64,000 nucleotides of DNA, taken from positions 43,533-107,532 of the forward strand of contig NZ_JAPIVK010000012.1 of NCBI RefSeq assembly GCF_026183675.1, written 5' to 3'. Position numbers and translations under genes: made by a program. The stretch is from Microbulbifer halophilus. Its GTDB lineage: Bacteria; Pseudomonadota; Gammaproteobacteria; Pseudomonadales; Cellvibrionaceae. Of the stretch, positions 1 to 8,648 are shown in pieces; position 1 is the stretch's first letter; every line of letters starts with the position of its first letter. A model generated the notes under the pieces. The model was given only the letters and a program-made list of their open reading frames with translations, was not told the DNA's origin and made no database searches.

Positions 1-60
1 GACTACCGCTACAACCCCTGGGTCTTCAACCTGGGCGTTGGCTACAAGTTCAGTTTCTGA
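1..60 (+). CDS. OmpW-like outer membrane protein, C-terminal end (partial)
   Basis: Only the last 19 codons are in the window. The translation ends NPWVFNLGVGYKFSF, a terminal beta strand with C-terminal Phe as in outer membrane beta barrels. It closely matches the end of the next gene (DPWVYNLGIGYRF), so the two are probably tandem paralogues of the OmpW/YaiO-like porin group. The function beyond an outer-membrane channel cannot be read from the fragment. Confidence 0.75.
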   Translation, partial: DYRYNPWVFNLGVGYKFSF

Positions 61-77
61 TCTCTCACCTCTTGAGT

Positions 78-104
78 AAGGGCGCTTCGGCGCCCTTTAC
101 TTTT
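78..104 (+). terminator. Rho-independent terminator after first OmpW gene
   Basis: An 8-bp GC-rich stem (AAGGGCGC, loop TTCG, GCGCCCTT) is followed by a T-rich run, 18 bases after the stop codon. Confidence 0.85.
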
Positions 105-303
105 TGTTCCTTTTTTCTGTGAAATTTTTTTGAGAGTTTCACCGGTGATCGGGATGTAAATTACCCCGCCAAGGTTACATTAAATTTCTAATTTTTATCT
201 CATCTTGGACATTTTTTCACTCTTCCCGTTTCTGCGTGTCTAGACTTGAATATGATTGGGTCAATTGCTGTTCAATTTGCCGAATATCAATGGAGTTCTA
301 CCT

Positions 304-1170
304 ATGAAAATGACGCGCGTTCTGACACCTCTGGCAATAGCTGTTTCCGCTGCCGTGGGGTCGCACCAGGCGCTGGCCGGTCCTTCCGGTTATGCTCCGC
401 CGGCACCTTCCGGCCCCGACCCGGTTTACTCCGCGGGAACCGGCGTGGTTCGTATCGGCGCATCGTTTGTCGATCCCGATGATGACAAAGGCCGTTTCAA
501 TTTCGAGGATCCGCTGTTTGTCGACGGAGTCCTCGTGGAAGAATTTGGTCGCCCGGGCTACCGGCTCGACGACGATACCACCTGGAACTTCACCGCGGGC
601 TTCATGCCGGCGGACCACTTCATGATCGAGTTGGGTTATATCGGCAAGTCGGAACACGATCTCGACCTGCGTGCCCCGGTAGTGGATGTTATTGATGCGG
701 GTGGTGGAGAGTTTGCGGTCGTCGGGGAGGAGAGCCTGCGCCTCGGCAGACTGGATCGCTGGTCCGGCTTCGCCATGGCGAACTGGTTCCCGGTATGTCC
801 GGAATCCTGGATTCAGCCCTATATCGGTATCGGTGCCCACTACACCGATTTTGACAACCACAATATCCGGAGCCCGGTCTCGGACCTCCTGGTTGACTTC
901 GCCGGCGCCTCGGAGCCGTTCGACGGCCGCGTGCGTTACGAAGACGACTGGGGCTGGGCTGGCCAGATCGGTGTGGATATCATGCTTGGCCGCGACAGCA
1001 ACTGGCTGGTTAACGCTGCCGTCATGTACCTGGACACCGAAGTCAAAGCCGATATGCACTATCGGGTCGATCATGACAGCTTCTTTGCCGACACGGCAGT
1101 CAGGGCTTTGAGAACAGACTTCGATTTCGATCCCTGGGTTTACAACCTTGGCATCGGCTACCGTTTCTGA
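304..1170 (+). CDS. OmpW family outer membrane protein
   Basis: The product has 288 residues. The start at 304 is preferred over an upstream TTG at 256 because it has GGAG 8 bases upstream and begins a clean signal peptide (MKMTRVLTPLAIAVSAAVG, cleavage near ALA-GP). The mature part has alternating strands, repeated aromatic girdles and a terminal Phe, typical of a small eight-stranded OmpW-like barrel. OmpW proteins form narrow hydrophobic channels; the actual substrate is unknown. It follows a tandem paralogue and is closed by its own terminator, so it is probably monocistronic. Confidence 0.85.
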   Translation: MKMTRVLTPLAIAVSAAVGSHQALAGPSGYAPPAPSGPDPVYSAGTGVVRIGASFVDPDDDKGRFNFEDPLFVDGVLVEEFGRPGYRLDDDTTWNFTAGFMPADHFMIELGYIGKSEHDLDLRAPVVDVIDAGGGEFAVVGEESLRLGRLDRWSGFAMANWFPVCPESWIQPYIGIGAHYTDFDNHNIRSPVSDLLVDFAGASEPFDGRVRYEDDWGWAGQIGVDIMLGRDSNWLVNAAVMYLDTEVKADMHYRVDHDSFFADTAVRALRTDFDFDPWVYNLGIGYRF

Positions 1171-1193
1171 TCTCTGATTGCTCTGCAGAAAAG

Positions 1194-1220
1194 AAAAGGC
1201 GCTTCGGCGCCTTTTCTTTT
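1194..1220 (+). terminator. Bidirectional rho-independent terminator
   Basis: AAAAGGCGC, TTCG loop, GCGCCTTTT and then a T-rich run. The A-rich left flank means it also works on the minus strand, where it would end the GH43_26 gene that stops at 1273. It shares its core with the terminator at 78. Confidence 0.85.
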
Positions 1221-1272
1221 ATCTGTGTGATGGGCCGAAGAATGGACATCGGCCCGATATGCAATGCCCGGT

Positions 1273-2226
1273 TCAGGGCTCGGCCGGGCTACCGAATACC
1301 GGCATGCCGTCTTCGGACCAGCCGAATTCCTTGATGTAGGTGTGCCGGTTCGGGTCCCACAGCGGATCGCCCTCGATCTCGGTGTAGGTACGCGCGTGGT
1401 AGACGAGGATATCCCGCTCGCCGTCTTCCGATACGGTAAAGCTGTTGTGGCCCGGGCCGTAGATACCGCGCTCGTGGCAGCTCTGGAAAACCGGCTCCGG
1501 CGATTTGCTCCAACTTGCCGGATCCAGCAGGTCGGCGTCTTCGTCCGCGTACAACAGGCCCATGCAGTAGTTGTGGTCGGTGGCACTGGCCGAGTAACTG
1601 ATAAAGATCCGGCCGTGGCGCACAATGACCGCTGCCCCCTCGTTCACGGCAAAGCCGATTTTTTCCCACTCGTATTCCGGTATGGTCAGGCATATCGGTT
1701 CGCTGGAAATACTGGTAGGCGAGTCCTGGCGCGCGATATACAGGTTGGAGTTGCCGGGAATATCCGGCCCCTTCTGCGCCCACAGGTAGTAGCGCTGTCC
1801 GCGGTGCTCGAAGCTGGTGGCATCCAGGCAGAAGGTATCGATACCGGAATCCACTTTGCTCAACTCCCACTCGCCCTCCAGGGGATTGGCGGCGGTGGTG
1901 GTGACCGCGTACATGCGGTGCTGAAAGAGGTCATCCTTTATTTCCCGCGACGGTGCCGCGGCGAAGTAAATGGCCCAGGTGCCGTCGACATAGTGGATCT
2001 CCGGCGCCCAGATCAGGTCGGAATAGGGTCCGCTACCCGGCTTGCGCCACACGGTGACCTTTTCCGCCTCCGCCAGGCCGGCCAGGGTTTGCGAACGGCG
2101 CAGTTCCAGGCGGTCGTACTCCGGCACCGAGCCGATGAAATAGTAGAAACCGTCACTGTGCCTGTAGATAAAGGGATCCGCGCGCTGTTCGATCAGCGGC
2201 TGCAGCAGTGGGGATGATTCACTCAC
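1273..2226 (-). CDS. GH43 subfamily 26-like exo-alpha-L-arabinofuranosidase, cytoplasmic
   Basis: The product has 317 residues and no signal peptide. The GTG start has GGAG 7 bases upstream. The five-bladed propeller signature is present: base Asp17 in ADPFIY, pKa-modulating Asp135 in LDATSF, and acid Glu196 in FAVNEGAAV. The YFIGSVPEYDRLELRRS segment is characteristic of the exo-1,5-arabinofuranosidase branch (GH43_26). It should remove arabinose from imported arabino-oligosaccharides. It lies downstream of the MFS transporter gene on the same strand, which fits import followed by intracellular cleavage. Confidence 0.85.
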   Translation of the reverse strand: MSESSPLLQPLIEQRADPFIYRHSDGFYYFIGSVPEYDRLELRRSQTLAGLAEAEKVTVWRKPGSGPYSDLIWAPEIHYVDGTWAIYFAAAPSREIKDDLFQHRMYAVTTTAANPLEGEWELSKVDSGIDTFCLDATSFEHRGQRYYLWAQKGPDIPGNSNLYIARQDSPTSISSEPICLTIPEYEWEKIGFAVNEGAAVIVRHGRIFISYSASATDHNYCMGLLYADEDADLLDPASWSKSPEPVFQSCHERGIYGPGHNSFTVSEDGERDILVYHARTYTEIEGDPLWDPNRHTYIKEFGWSEDGMPVFGSPAEP

Positions 2227-2283
2227 AATAATTCTCCGCGGTACTTCAGGATTTATCTTCCGCCTCTGGGCGGTAGCCTTGTC

Positions 2284-2353
2284 GGGGCCTTTCCACAGGC
2301 CCCTTTGAAATCACGAATGCTTTTTCAGGTAGGGTGCGCTGTACGCACCTTGC
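2284..2353. repeat. Intercistronic hairpin plus REP fragment
   Basis: GGGGCCT/AGGCCCC forms a short hairpin at 2284-2303. From 2328 a degenerate copy of the GTAGGGTGCGC...GCGCACC repeat seen at 30.7 and 63.6-63.9 kb follows. It sits between the transporter and the hydrolase genes. Confidence 0.5.
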
Positions 2354-2365
2354 CACTCTATTTCG

Positions 2366-3751
2366 TCAAGAGGCCGTTGGAGCCACGCTTCCACTCCCGG
2401 CATCGCCTTTTACCGCCGGCAGTGCCCCGCTTTCCTTCAGACGGTGGTAGTAGTCATCGGTAATGATGTACCTGCGCATCAACAGGCCCAGCAGGAAATG
2501 GAAAAGGCCCGGGATTACCGTCAGCGTCAGGGCGATCCCCGTCATGGTGAACTGGCTCTGGGTTTCGCCGGCCTGGTAGCCGAAATAGGTGAGCAGCAGG
2601 CCGGTAATGAAGCCCGCTATGCCTGTACCCGCCTTCTGGCAAAAGGAGATACCGCCGAAAGCCAGGCCGGATACGCGCTTGCCGGTCTTGGCCTCCCCAT
2701 AGTCCACCGCCTCGGCGATAGCGGACCAGAAAATGGGGGCGTGCAGGTCCGCCACGAAGGACAAGATGAAGTAGAGTACAAACGCCAGCACGATATCGCC
2801 GGGGGCCACGGCGAAGAACATCAGGGCACTGATGGCCGCCAGGAGAAGCTGGGACCAGCCGAACAGCTTGACCTTGCAGAAGCGCTTGGTGATCCAGGTG
2901 GAAGCCACCATGGCGGCGATGGAGGCAACGATGCCGGCGCTGGTGAACTTGGCGGCCATGGACTCGGTACCACCCAGGAAATAGATGGTGTAGTAAAAGG
3001 CAACACCGCCGCGCAGGGCGTAGCCGATGGTGCCCAGCATGCAGGCCCCCGCCAGCACCAGCCACTGGTCGTTCTTGAGCAGCAGCTTCGCCTGTTCGCC
3101 CAGCGGTTTTTTGTCCACCACATGCTCCACCCGCTCGCGGGTGGTGAAAAAGCACATCATCAGCAGACCCACGCCCACCAGCGACATGAAGCCCATGGCC
3201 AACTGGTAGCCCTTGGCGGAATCGCCTCCGCCCCACCACTGGGCCAGTTCGGGCACCGAGGCGACAATCACCACATTGGCGATCTTGGCAAAGAACATGC
3301 GATAGCCGTTGGCCGACAGGCGCTCCTGCGGATCGCTGGTCAGCACCCCGATATAGGAAATGTACGGAATGGCGATGCCGGTAAACATCAGGGTGGCAAA
3401 CAGATAGGTCAGGTAGGCCCATACCAGCTTGGCGTTGTAGTCGAAATCCGGCGTGGTGAACAGCAGGCAGACGGCGAAGCCGTAGGGGATGGATAAATAC
3501 AGGAAGTAGGGGCGAAAGCGGCCGTGGCGGCTTTTGAACTTATCGGTCACCAGCCCCATCAGCGGGTCGCTCAGGGCATCGACAAAGCGTGCGGCCAGGA
3601 ACAGGGTTCCCACATGGGCGGGCTTGAGACCGAAAATATCCGTGTAAAAGTACTGCATGAAGTAAAACATGGCCGCAATCATCACGTTGACGGCCATATC
3701 ACCGGCCCCGAAGCCGACTTTTTCAAATGCGGAAAGCTTGCTGGACTGCAT
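2366..3751 (-). CDS. MFS sugar:cation symporter, GPH (glycoside-pentoside-hexuronide) family
   Basis: The product has about 461 residues and twelve hydrophobic segments. The N-terminal MPP-like loop (DALSDPLMGLVTDK) and RFRPYFL motif are typical of the melibiose/XylP-type GPH family. An in-frame ATG 15 bases upstream (3766) overlaps the likely GGGA ribosome site, so 3751 is preferred. The neighbouring GH43_26 gene suggests arabino- or xylo-oligosaccharides as substrates (inference). Upstream lies a TACAATAATA element shared with other pentose genes in the window. Confidence 0.85.
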   Translation of the reverse strand: MQSSKLSAFEKVGFGAGDMAVNVMIAAMFYFMQYFYTDIFGLKPAHVGTLFLAARFVDALSDPLMGLVTDKFKSRHGRFRPYFLYLSIPYGFAVCLLFTTPDFDYNAKLVWAYLTYLFATLMFTGIAIPYISYIGVLTSDPQERLSANGYRMFFAKIANVVIVASVPELAQWWGGGDSAKGYQLAMGFMSLVGVGLLMMCFFTTRERVEHVVDKKPLGEQAKLLLKNDQWLVLAGACMLGTIGYALRGGVAFYYTIYFLGGTESMAAKFTSAGIVASIAAMVASTWITKRFCKVKLFGWSQLLLAAISALMFFAVAPGDIVLAFVLYFILSFVADLHAPIFWSAIAEAVDYGEAKTGKRVSGLAFGGISFCQKAGTGIAGFITGLLLTYFGYQAGETQSQFTMTGIALTLTVIPGLFHFLLGLLMRRYIITDDYYHRLKESGALPAVKGDAGSGSVAPTAS

Positions 3752-4229
3752 TGTTATATTTCCCATCTATCGCCGGGGCCGCCTGCCGACCCGCTTATTG
3801 TTATCGAGCAATTGCGATATATATATTATTGTAGTACTAATGTCAAAGCGGATGCACTACGCCCGGACTCGATAATTTGCCTTCATAAGAGCACAAGTGG
3901 CGCAAAATCGCACATTCTGAAGTCGACCGAATGTCCGGAATCTGTCGCGGTAGCGGCCTGTTGCGAGGTATCTGACGGCATGCAAGGCCGCGAGATGGCG
4001 AGGTGTGTCCCTCCCGGAGGCCAAAAATCATAAGGTAGGTCAATCGCTGTACCAATGGCCCCGGGCTGGTAGTAGAATGATTTTCTTTGCGGAGGAAGCG
4101 GCATCGCGACTCCGTGGGTCCGGAGTATCCAGTCGATGACTCTATTCGGCACTCCGATCATTTTCCGGCGAGCGCATTCTGGCGGAGCCCGGCTGCGTGA
4201 TTCGGCAGTTTTATTAAGGCATTTTTAAT
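3752..4229. other. Divergent intergenic region between MFS and GntR genes
   Basis: 478 bases with no convincing gene; the small open frames here lack ribosome sites and domain signals. It holds the TACAATA element at 3822-3836 near the MFS start. Promoters for both flanking genes must be here, but no strong -35/-10 pair is obvious. Confidence 0.5.
3822..3836 (-). promoter_or_regulatory. TACAATA element (site E), upstream of MFS gene
   Basis: The minus strand reads TACTACAATAATATA. It shares the core TACAATA with sites at 6496, 6617, 19290 and 34935, each upstream of a pentose- or arabinan-related gene. A candidate operator for the adjacent GntR regulator. Confidence 0.4.
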
Positions 4230-4970
4230 ATGGCAAACCAAGTCAGGGAGAGCAGGCCGCGGAGCGTGCACGCCTGGGTCGCGTACGAGCTGGGCACACG
4301 GATTGTCAGCGGTGTATACGAGCCCGGCGAGTATATCCCCAACGAGGCCAAAATCGGCGAGGAGCTGAATGTTTCCCGCACTGCACTGCGTGAAGCCTTC
4401 AAGCTCCTGGCGGCGAAAGGGCTGATCGAGTCGCGCCCCAAGCTGGGTACCCGTGTGCGCTCGAAGGATTGTTGGAACATGTTCGACTCGGATGTGCTCA
4501 AGTGGAGCTTTGAATCTACGCCGTCGCCGGAATTTCTGCGTTCACTGTTCGAGGTGCGGGAGGTTATCGAGCCCAACTCCGCTGCGCTGGCCGCCAAACG
4601 CGCGACGCCGGAACAGATCGACGAGATCGAAAAGGCCTACTACGCAATGGAGGAAGCTGAAATCGGCACCGAGGATGTGATCCTGACGGATATCGATTTC
4701 CATATGGCGATCCTGCAGGCCACCAACAACGAATTCATGGTCTCCCTGGGCCAGTCGATCAAGACGGCGCTGAAGGGCCTGTTCCGTATCAGCAGTTCCG
4801 AGGAGTCGGAATTCGTCGCCTCCCTCCCGGGCCACAAGGCGGTATTCCTCGGCATTCGCGACGGTGATTCCGAGCGCGCCCGCTTTGAGATGAAATCCCT
4901 GCTGTCCAAGTCCGTGCACCGGGCGCTGGACAGCCTGCCGGGGGATTCGGATGTGGATGTTGCGGTGTAG
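4230..4970 (+). CDS. FadR-subfamily GntR transcriptional regulator
   Basis: The product has 246 residues. The N-terminal winged helix-turn-helix (about residues 10-80) contains NEAKIGEELNVSRTALREAFKLLAAKGLI and a wing KLGTRV. The C-terminal all-helical FCD ligand domain (about 95-235) contains the metal-binding pattern D..FH..I...N and two later His (GHKAVFLGI, SVHRAL). FadR-type regulators usually repress sugar-acid or hexuronate catabolism and release DNA when a pathway intermediate binds. Its location between a pentose transporter and a keto-deoxy-pentonate dehydratase makes it the natural controller of the arabinose regulon (inference). Confidence 0.85.
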   Translation: MANQVRESRPRSVHAWVAYELGTRIVSGVYEPGEYIPNEAKIGEELNVSRTALREAFKLLAAKGLIESRPKLGTRVRSKDCWNMFDSDVLKWSFESTPSPEFLRSLFEVREVIEPNSAALAAKRATPEQIDEIEKAYYAMEEAEIGTEDVILTDIDFHMAILQATNNEFMVSLGQSIKTALKGLFRISSSEESEFVASLPGHKAVFLGIRDGDSERARFEMKSLLSKSVHRALDSLPGDSDVDVAV

Positions 4971-5261
4971 TTGCGGCTTCCCGGCTTGTGGATGAAAGGC
5001 GGTCTTCGGATCGTCTTTTTTGTATCTGGGGGCAGGGTGCTCCCGGAATATATTAAGGGGCTCATCATTGTATTGGCAGCTATCCAGGCTCCTGTACTAG
5101 CGGACGATTCCCGCATTCGCTACATACGGTCGTCATTCCGGGCTCGATCCGGAATCCAGGCCGCTGGGGTCCCTTCAATGGATCCCGGATCAAGTCCGGG
5201 ATGACGGCTCCGGGGCTTGATCAAAAAGTTTTGAGACAGCTAACACGTTGCTGTGAGCGGA
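4971..5261. repeat. Intergenic region with REP-like palindrome (5131-5206)
   Basis: There is no gene. The segment 5131-5206 starts GTCATTCCGGGCTCGATCCGG and ends CCGGGATGAC, an extended imperfect inverted repeat of the same family as copies at 27.45-27.54 kb and 63.73 kb. It probably folds into a stable stem after the GntR gene. Confidence 0.6.
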
Positions 5262-5292
5262 AATAAAAAGGGCGACCCCGAAGGGATCGCCT
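5262..5292 (-). terminator. Rho-independent terminator for the FAH-family gene
   Basis: On the minus strand GGCGATCCC, TTCG, GGGTCGCC is followed by CTTTTTATTT, about 135 bases past the stop of the gene at 5428. Confidence 0.8.
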
Positions 5293-5427
5293 ACTCGCAG
5301 GGAGAGTGCGGAAGTGAAAAGGGTGTTGTTAGTTACTCAAGTTTCGGAGGTCGAGGCTATTTTGGTGGCACAAGCCGGGGCGCGCCTCGCCCCGGCTCCC
5401 GGAATTGAACTCTGAAACTTGAGGTCG

Positions 5428-6423
5428 TTAAACGGGTTTAACCGCCGGAATCTTGCGTTCGACAACAGACAGCGGATTGCGCAGTGGGCGCCCGAAGGGC
5501 TCGGCCTCGATTTCAAAGCGATCGCCGTCCCGCGGCTCGATGCCGTCGCCGAAGCTCAGGGTCGCGGTGCCGAAGAAGTGCACATGCACATGGCCCGGGC
5601 GGCAGAAGCCGGCGTATTTGAAGTGGTGTGCTTCCAGGTTGGCGACGGTGTGCGACATATTCCGCTCGCCGCTGAGGAAGCTTTTCTCCCACAGGGTTTT
5701 GCCGTCGCGCACGATGCGGGAAACCCCCTCGACATGCTCCGGCAGCTCGCCCAGCAGCAGCTCGGGGCCGATGGAGCAGGGGCGCAGCTTGGAGTGGGCC
5801 AGGTAGAGGTAGTTCTGGCGCTCGGTCACATGGTCGGACAGCTCGTTGCCCAGCGCGAAACCGATGCGGCGCGGATTGCCGTCGGCATCGTTGATATAGA
5901 TGCCGGCGATCTCCGGCTCCTCGCCCGCGTCCAGGGCAAAGGAGGGGCTTTCCAGCGCCGCCTCCGGCGCGGCGATGCTGTCGCCGTCGCCCTTGTAGAA
6001 CCATTCCGGCTGCACGCCGGTTTCGCCCGCGGCTGGCTTGCCGCCCTCGACTCCCATCTTGAACATTTTCATGGTGTCGGTCAGGTCTTCCTCGGCGCTG
6101 GCGCTGTTCTGGGCGTGCATGGCCGCGCGGGTGTCGGCGCTGCCCAGGTGGGTGAGGCCGGTACCGGCCACCATCAGGCGTGTGGCTTCCGGGTGGTCGA
6201 TGGGAGCGAGCAGGCGGCCCTCATCGACGATGCGCTGGTAATCGTGGCGGTTGTCGGAAAGCAGGCTGCGAGCCAGGGTTTCCAAGGGTTCGCCATTCTG
6301 GAGGGCCCGCTGCGCCAGTTGGTAAATGGTCTCGACACCGTCCAACTGGTCGATGCTGCTGTTGTCGGCCACGGCACCCACCGCCCGCTGGCCGCTTTCG
6401 GAGGTGAACTGGATCAGTCTCAT
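5428..6423 (-). CDS. FAH-superfamily 2-keto-3-deoxypentonate dehydratase (AraD1/GguC-like)
   Basis: The product has 331 residues, starting at MRLIQFTSESG; longer in-frame extensions run through the operator region and are rejected. It resembles the AraD1/GguC group of the fumarylacetoacetate hydrolase superfamily: N-terminal cap, then metal-site carboxylates in EPEIAGIYINDADG and the closing HVHFFGTATLSF...GDRFEIE segment. Members dehydrate L-2-keto-3-deoxyarabonate (or the xylose isomer) to alpha-ketoglutaric semialdehyde. This is exactly the step missing from the 19.3-30.6 kb catabolic cluster. It has its own promoter region with a near-perfect palindromic operator (6496-6510). Confidence 0.8.
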   Translation of the reverse strand: MRLIQFTSESGQRAVGAVADNSSIDQLDGVETIYQLAQRALQNGEPLETLARSLLSDNRHDYQRIVDEGRLLAPIDHPEATRLMVAGTGLTHLGSADTRAAMHAQNSASAEEDLTDTMKMFKMGVEGGKPAAGETGVQPEWFYKGDGDSIAAPEAALESPSFALDAGEEPEIAGIYINDADGNPRRIGFALGNELSDHVTERQNYLYLAHSKLRPCSIGPELLLGELPEHVEGVSRIVRDGKTLWEKSFLSGERNMSHTVANLEAHHFKYAGFCRPGHVHVHFFGTATLSFGDGIEPRDGDRFEIEAEPFGRPLRNPLSVVERKIPAVKPV

Positions 6424-6495
6424 CGCTTTATTCTCTGCCTGTTGTGTTGAATTGTGCTGGCTGCTGGTCGCTATTCGAAGGACTCGAGTATTTTT

Positions 6496-6510
6496 ATCAT
6501 ACAATATGAT
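6496..6510. promoter_or_regulatory. Palindromic operator ATCATACAATATGAT (site A)
   Basis: Arms ATCATA and TATGAT are perfect inverted repeats around CAA. It lies 73 bases upstream of the FAH-family start codon. It has the size and symmetry expected of a GntR/FadR-type operator; binding by the GntR protein at 4230 is inference. Confidence 0.6.
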
Positions 6511-6616
6511 ATAAATCAATTAACCCCCGGAATACCGGGGCTCACCTGCCGAAGGCTTCGCTCCCGAAATACCTTCGCGGACTCATGCTGCATTGCAGAG
6601 TAGGGGCGTCATTTTA

Positions 6617-6631
6617 TTCATACAATACTAT
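6617..6631 (+). promoter_or_regulatory. TACAATA element (site B)
   Basis: TTCATACAATACTAT immediately precedes and overlaps the TTGACA box at 6631. It is therefore well placed to affect the rightward GH43 promoter. Confidence 0.45.
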
Positions 6632-6663
6632 TGACATATTCTGCTAGCCAATGTGAATATAAA
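6631..6663 (+). promoter_or_regulatory. Candidate sigma-70 promoter for GH43/AraC unit
   Basis: Perfect -35 TTGACA (6631-6636). A TATAAA run at 6658-6663 has a longer than ideal spacer; GAATAT at 6655 gives an 18-base spacer but a weaker match. Operators flank it on both sides. Confidence 0.4.
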
Positions 6664-6679
6664 TGGTAGCGATACCATT
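6662..6679. promoter_or_regulatory. xyl-box-like palindrome (LacI-family type)
   Basis: AATGGTAGCGATACCATT: 7-bp perfect arms around GCGA. The core TGGTAGCGATACCA differs at few positions from TGGTAGCGCTAACA, the xyl-box described for XylR in Xanthomonas. It lies right after the -10 region, a classic repressor position. Confidence 0.55.
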
Positions 6680-6982
6680 GCAGTGTTAGCCAATGGCGTT
6701 AGCACTCCATGGCTGGGCGGTAAATCAATAATAACCATACCGCAAATACGCTTCCGGTTTGTTGAAGCAAGGGAATGGGCACACAGCGAAGAAGAGCAGT
6801 GTCGCTGCGGGTTTTGTCCGGCAGAGGCGGCCGTTGATATTACGATGCATTGGCTGAGCGTGTCCCCGATAGAGCGATCACCTGAATAGGCGCCTGCTGA
6901 AAGACGCTGTCGCAAAACCGGCGACCACCCTGCCTAACCATCAAGACTGCATTGGTCGACATTGTGCCGGATGGGGATGACC

Positions 6983-8641
6983 ATGAAAAAATTAAAAGCT
7001 TTTGGGAGCTTGCTGCTTCTTTCAGTGCTTGCCGCCTTTGCGGTATCAGGGGTCTCAGAAGAGTATGAGCCCGGTGAAAACCCAATCTTCAGAAACATTT
7101 TTACGGCCGATCCCGCGCCGCTGGTTGTTGGCGATACCCTGTATGTCTATGTTGGCCACGATGAAGCCGGCGAAGGCCAGGTGTTCAACATCACCGAGTG
7201 GGTCGTCTACTCCACCACGGATATGAAGAACTGGACGTTTCACGGTTCGGTCATGAAGCCCACCGATTTCGATTGGGCGGTCGGGGACGCCTGGGCTTCC
7301 CAGGTGATTGAAAAGGACGAAAAGTTCTGGTTTTACACCACTGTGGAGCATGGCCCTCCCCACAAAGGCAAGGCCATCGGGGTCGCGGTCGCGGAAACGC
7401 CGCTGGGACCGTTCAGGGATGCAAGGGGGGCCGCCCTGGTCCATGATGCCACGACGCCCACACCGGAAGACCCGCACGACTGGGACGATATCGATCCAAC
7501 CGTGTTTACTGATGATGATGGAACGACCTGGGTTGCCTGGGGCAATATGCATTTGTACCTGGCCAGGCTCAAGCCCAATATGATTGAATTCGACGGGCCC
7601 ATTCGGGAAATATACCTGCCCAACTATACCGAGGGGCCGTGGTTGCACAGGCGCGAGGACTTGTATTACCTGACCTATCCCTGCTTCGCGCATCAGAATA
7701 TGTACGAAAAAATATGTTACGCCATGGCCCCGCGAATTGCGGGCCCCTGGACCTATCGAGGAATTCTCACTGACCGCACTGAAAACAGCTTCACCATTCA
7801 TCCCGGTATCGTGGAGTACAAGGACCAGTGGTACTTCTTTTATCACGACGCCAAACTTGCGATAAACGGTGTTTCGGGAGCCATGGGCAGGCGGTCCGTC
7901 GCCCTGGAGCACCTATACTATAACAAAGACGGAACCATCAAACCGATCGGGAAAACAAGGGAAGGGGTGAGTCATCCGCCCACTCCACATTTAGGCTATC
8001 AACCGTCCATCTTCAATCCAGGGGGGCCCCTGGTCACGGTAGAAAGCGATATAGACGTCACACAGAATACGGCAAGTGCCGCCACCGAGTGGAAAGGAAA
8101 ACCGGTTCTGCAGACTGTCGCCAACCCCTATCAAGCTGCGATTGTTCCGGAGAGTTTTAACCGCGGAGACAGCGGCGCCGCCTCCCTGGGGCAGGCATTT
8201 AGCCCGGAGGTGGATTTTGAATTACATGAAATCAGCCTGTATGCCGGCGATGGGTTCGGGACCGTCGAAAGTAAACCGGTAACCCTGGCTCTGTATGAAA
8301 TTGATGAAGGCGGTGTGAAAAGTAACGCCAGCCCATCCTACACGCCGGGAAAGAACCTTTTGGGGGAAAGCGACGGGCTAAAGGTCAACTACAAGCCACA
8401 GGCACAGGGGCTGCTCCGGCTTCGTCTGGACGAAGCCCGTCAACCTGCCTTGAAAGCCGGAAGGCACTATGTGCTGGAGATCCAGGGAGTGCGCGGCTCG
8501 GCCCCGCTTTTCTGGCGCAGGACAAAGATGAATAGCTATTCCGTGGGATCGGCTTACCAGGATCGGTCTCTGATTCGAGACGAATCGAAAACAGGCGATT
8601 TCGGCCTGGCTCTGTACGGGGAGACATATCGGGGGCGGTGA
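6983..8641 (+). CDS. Secreted GH43 hydrolase with C-terminal accessory domain
   Basis: The product has 552 residues. MKK start with GGGGA upstream; signal peptide of about 25 residues. The GH43 propeller spans about 30-335, with base Asp43 (TADPAP), modulating Asp171 (DDIDPTVF) and acid Glu217 (YTEGPW). Residues 345-552 form a beta-rich domain that I do not recognise, possibly carbohydrate binding. GH43 enzymes of this architecture act as arabinofuranosidases or beta-xylosidases; the exact specificity is not readable. The membrane AraC regulator gene begins 7 bases after the stop, so the two are probably cotranscribed. Confidence 0.8.
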   Translation: MKKLKAFGSLLLLSVLAAFAVSGVSEEYEPGENPIFRNIFTADPAPLVVGDTLYVYVGHDEAGEGQVFNITEWVVYSTTDMKNWTFHGSVMKPTDFDWAVGDAWASQVIEKDEKFWFYTTVEHGPPHKGKAIGVAVAETPLGPFRDARGAALVHDATTPTPEDPHDWDDIDPTVFTDDDGTTWVAWGNMHLYLARLKPNMIEFDGPIREIYLPNYTEGPWLHRREDLYYLTYPCFAHQNMYEKICYAMAPRIAGPWTYRGILTDRTENSFTIHPGIVEYKDQWYFFYHDAKLAINGVSGAMGRRSVALEHLYYNKDGTIKPIGKTREGVSHPPTPHLGYQPSIFNPGGPLVTVESDIDVTQNTASAATEWKGKPVLQTVANPYQAAIVPESFNRGDSGAASLGQAFSPEVDFELHEISLYAGDGFGTVESKPVTLALYEIDEGGVKSNASPSYTPGKNLLGESDGLKVNYKPQAQGLLRLRLDEARQPALKAGRHYVLEIQGVRGSAPLFWRRTKMNSYSVGSAYQDRSLIRDESKTGDFGLALYGETYRGR

Positions 8642-8648
8642 TCTCAAT

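Larger units (their letters stand above)
6424..6982. other. Divergent regulatory region between FAH gene and GH43 gene
   Basis: 559 bases without a convincing gene. It contains two TACAATA-core sites (6496, 6617), a TTGACA box at 6631-6636, and a xyl-box-like palindrome at 6662-6679. Downstream of these is a roughly 300-base leader to the GH43 start. A 78-codon open frame from 6653 has no domain signal and starts inside the promoter; it is not called. Confidence 0.6.

Noticed and set aside
298..1074. Long open frame antisense to the OmpW gene
   Set aside because: It is a shadow of a high-GC gene; the plus-strand protein has a signal peptide, ribosome site and barrel features.
6653..6889. 78-codon open frame in the 6.4-7.0 kb regulatory region
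   Set aside because: It starts between the -35 and -10 candidates, has no ribosome site or domain signal, and overlaps operators.
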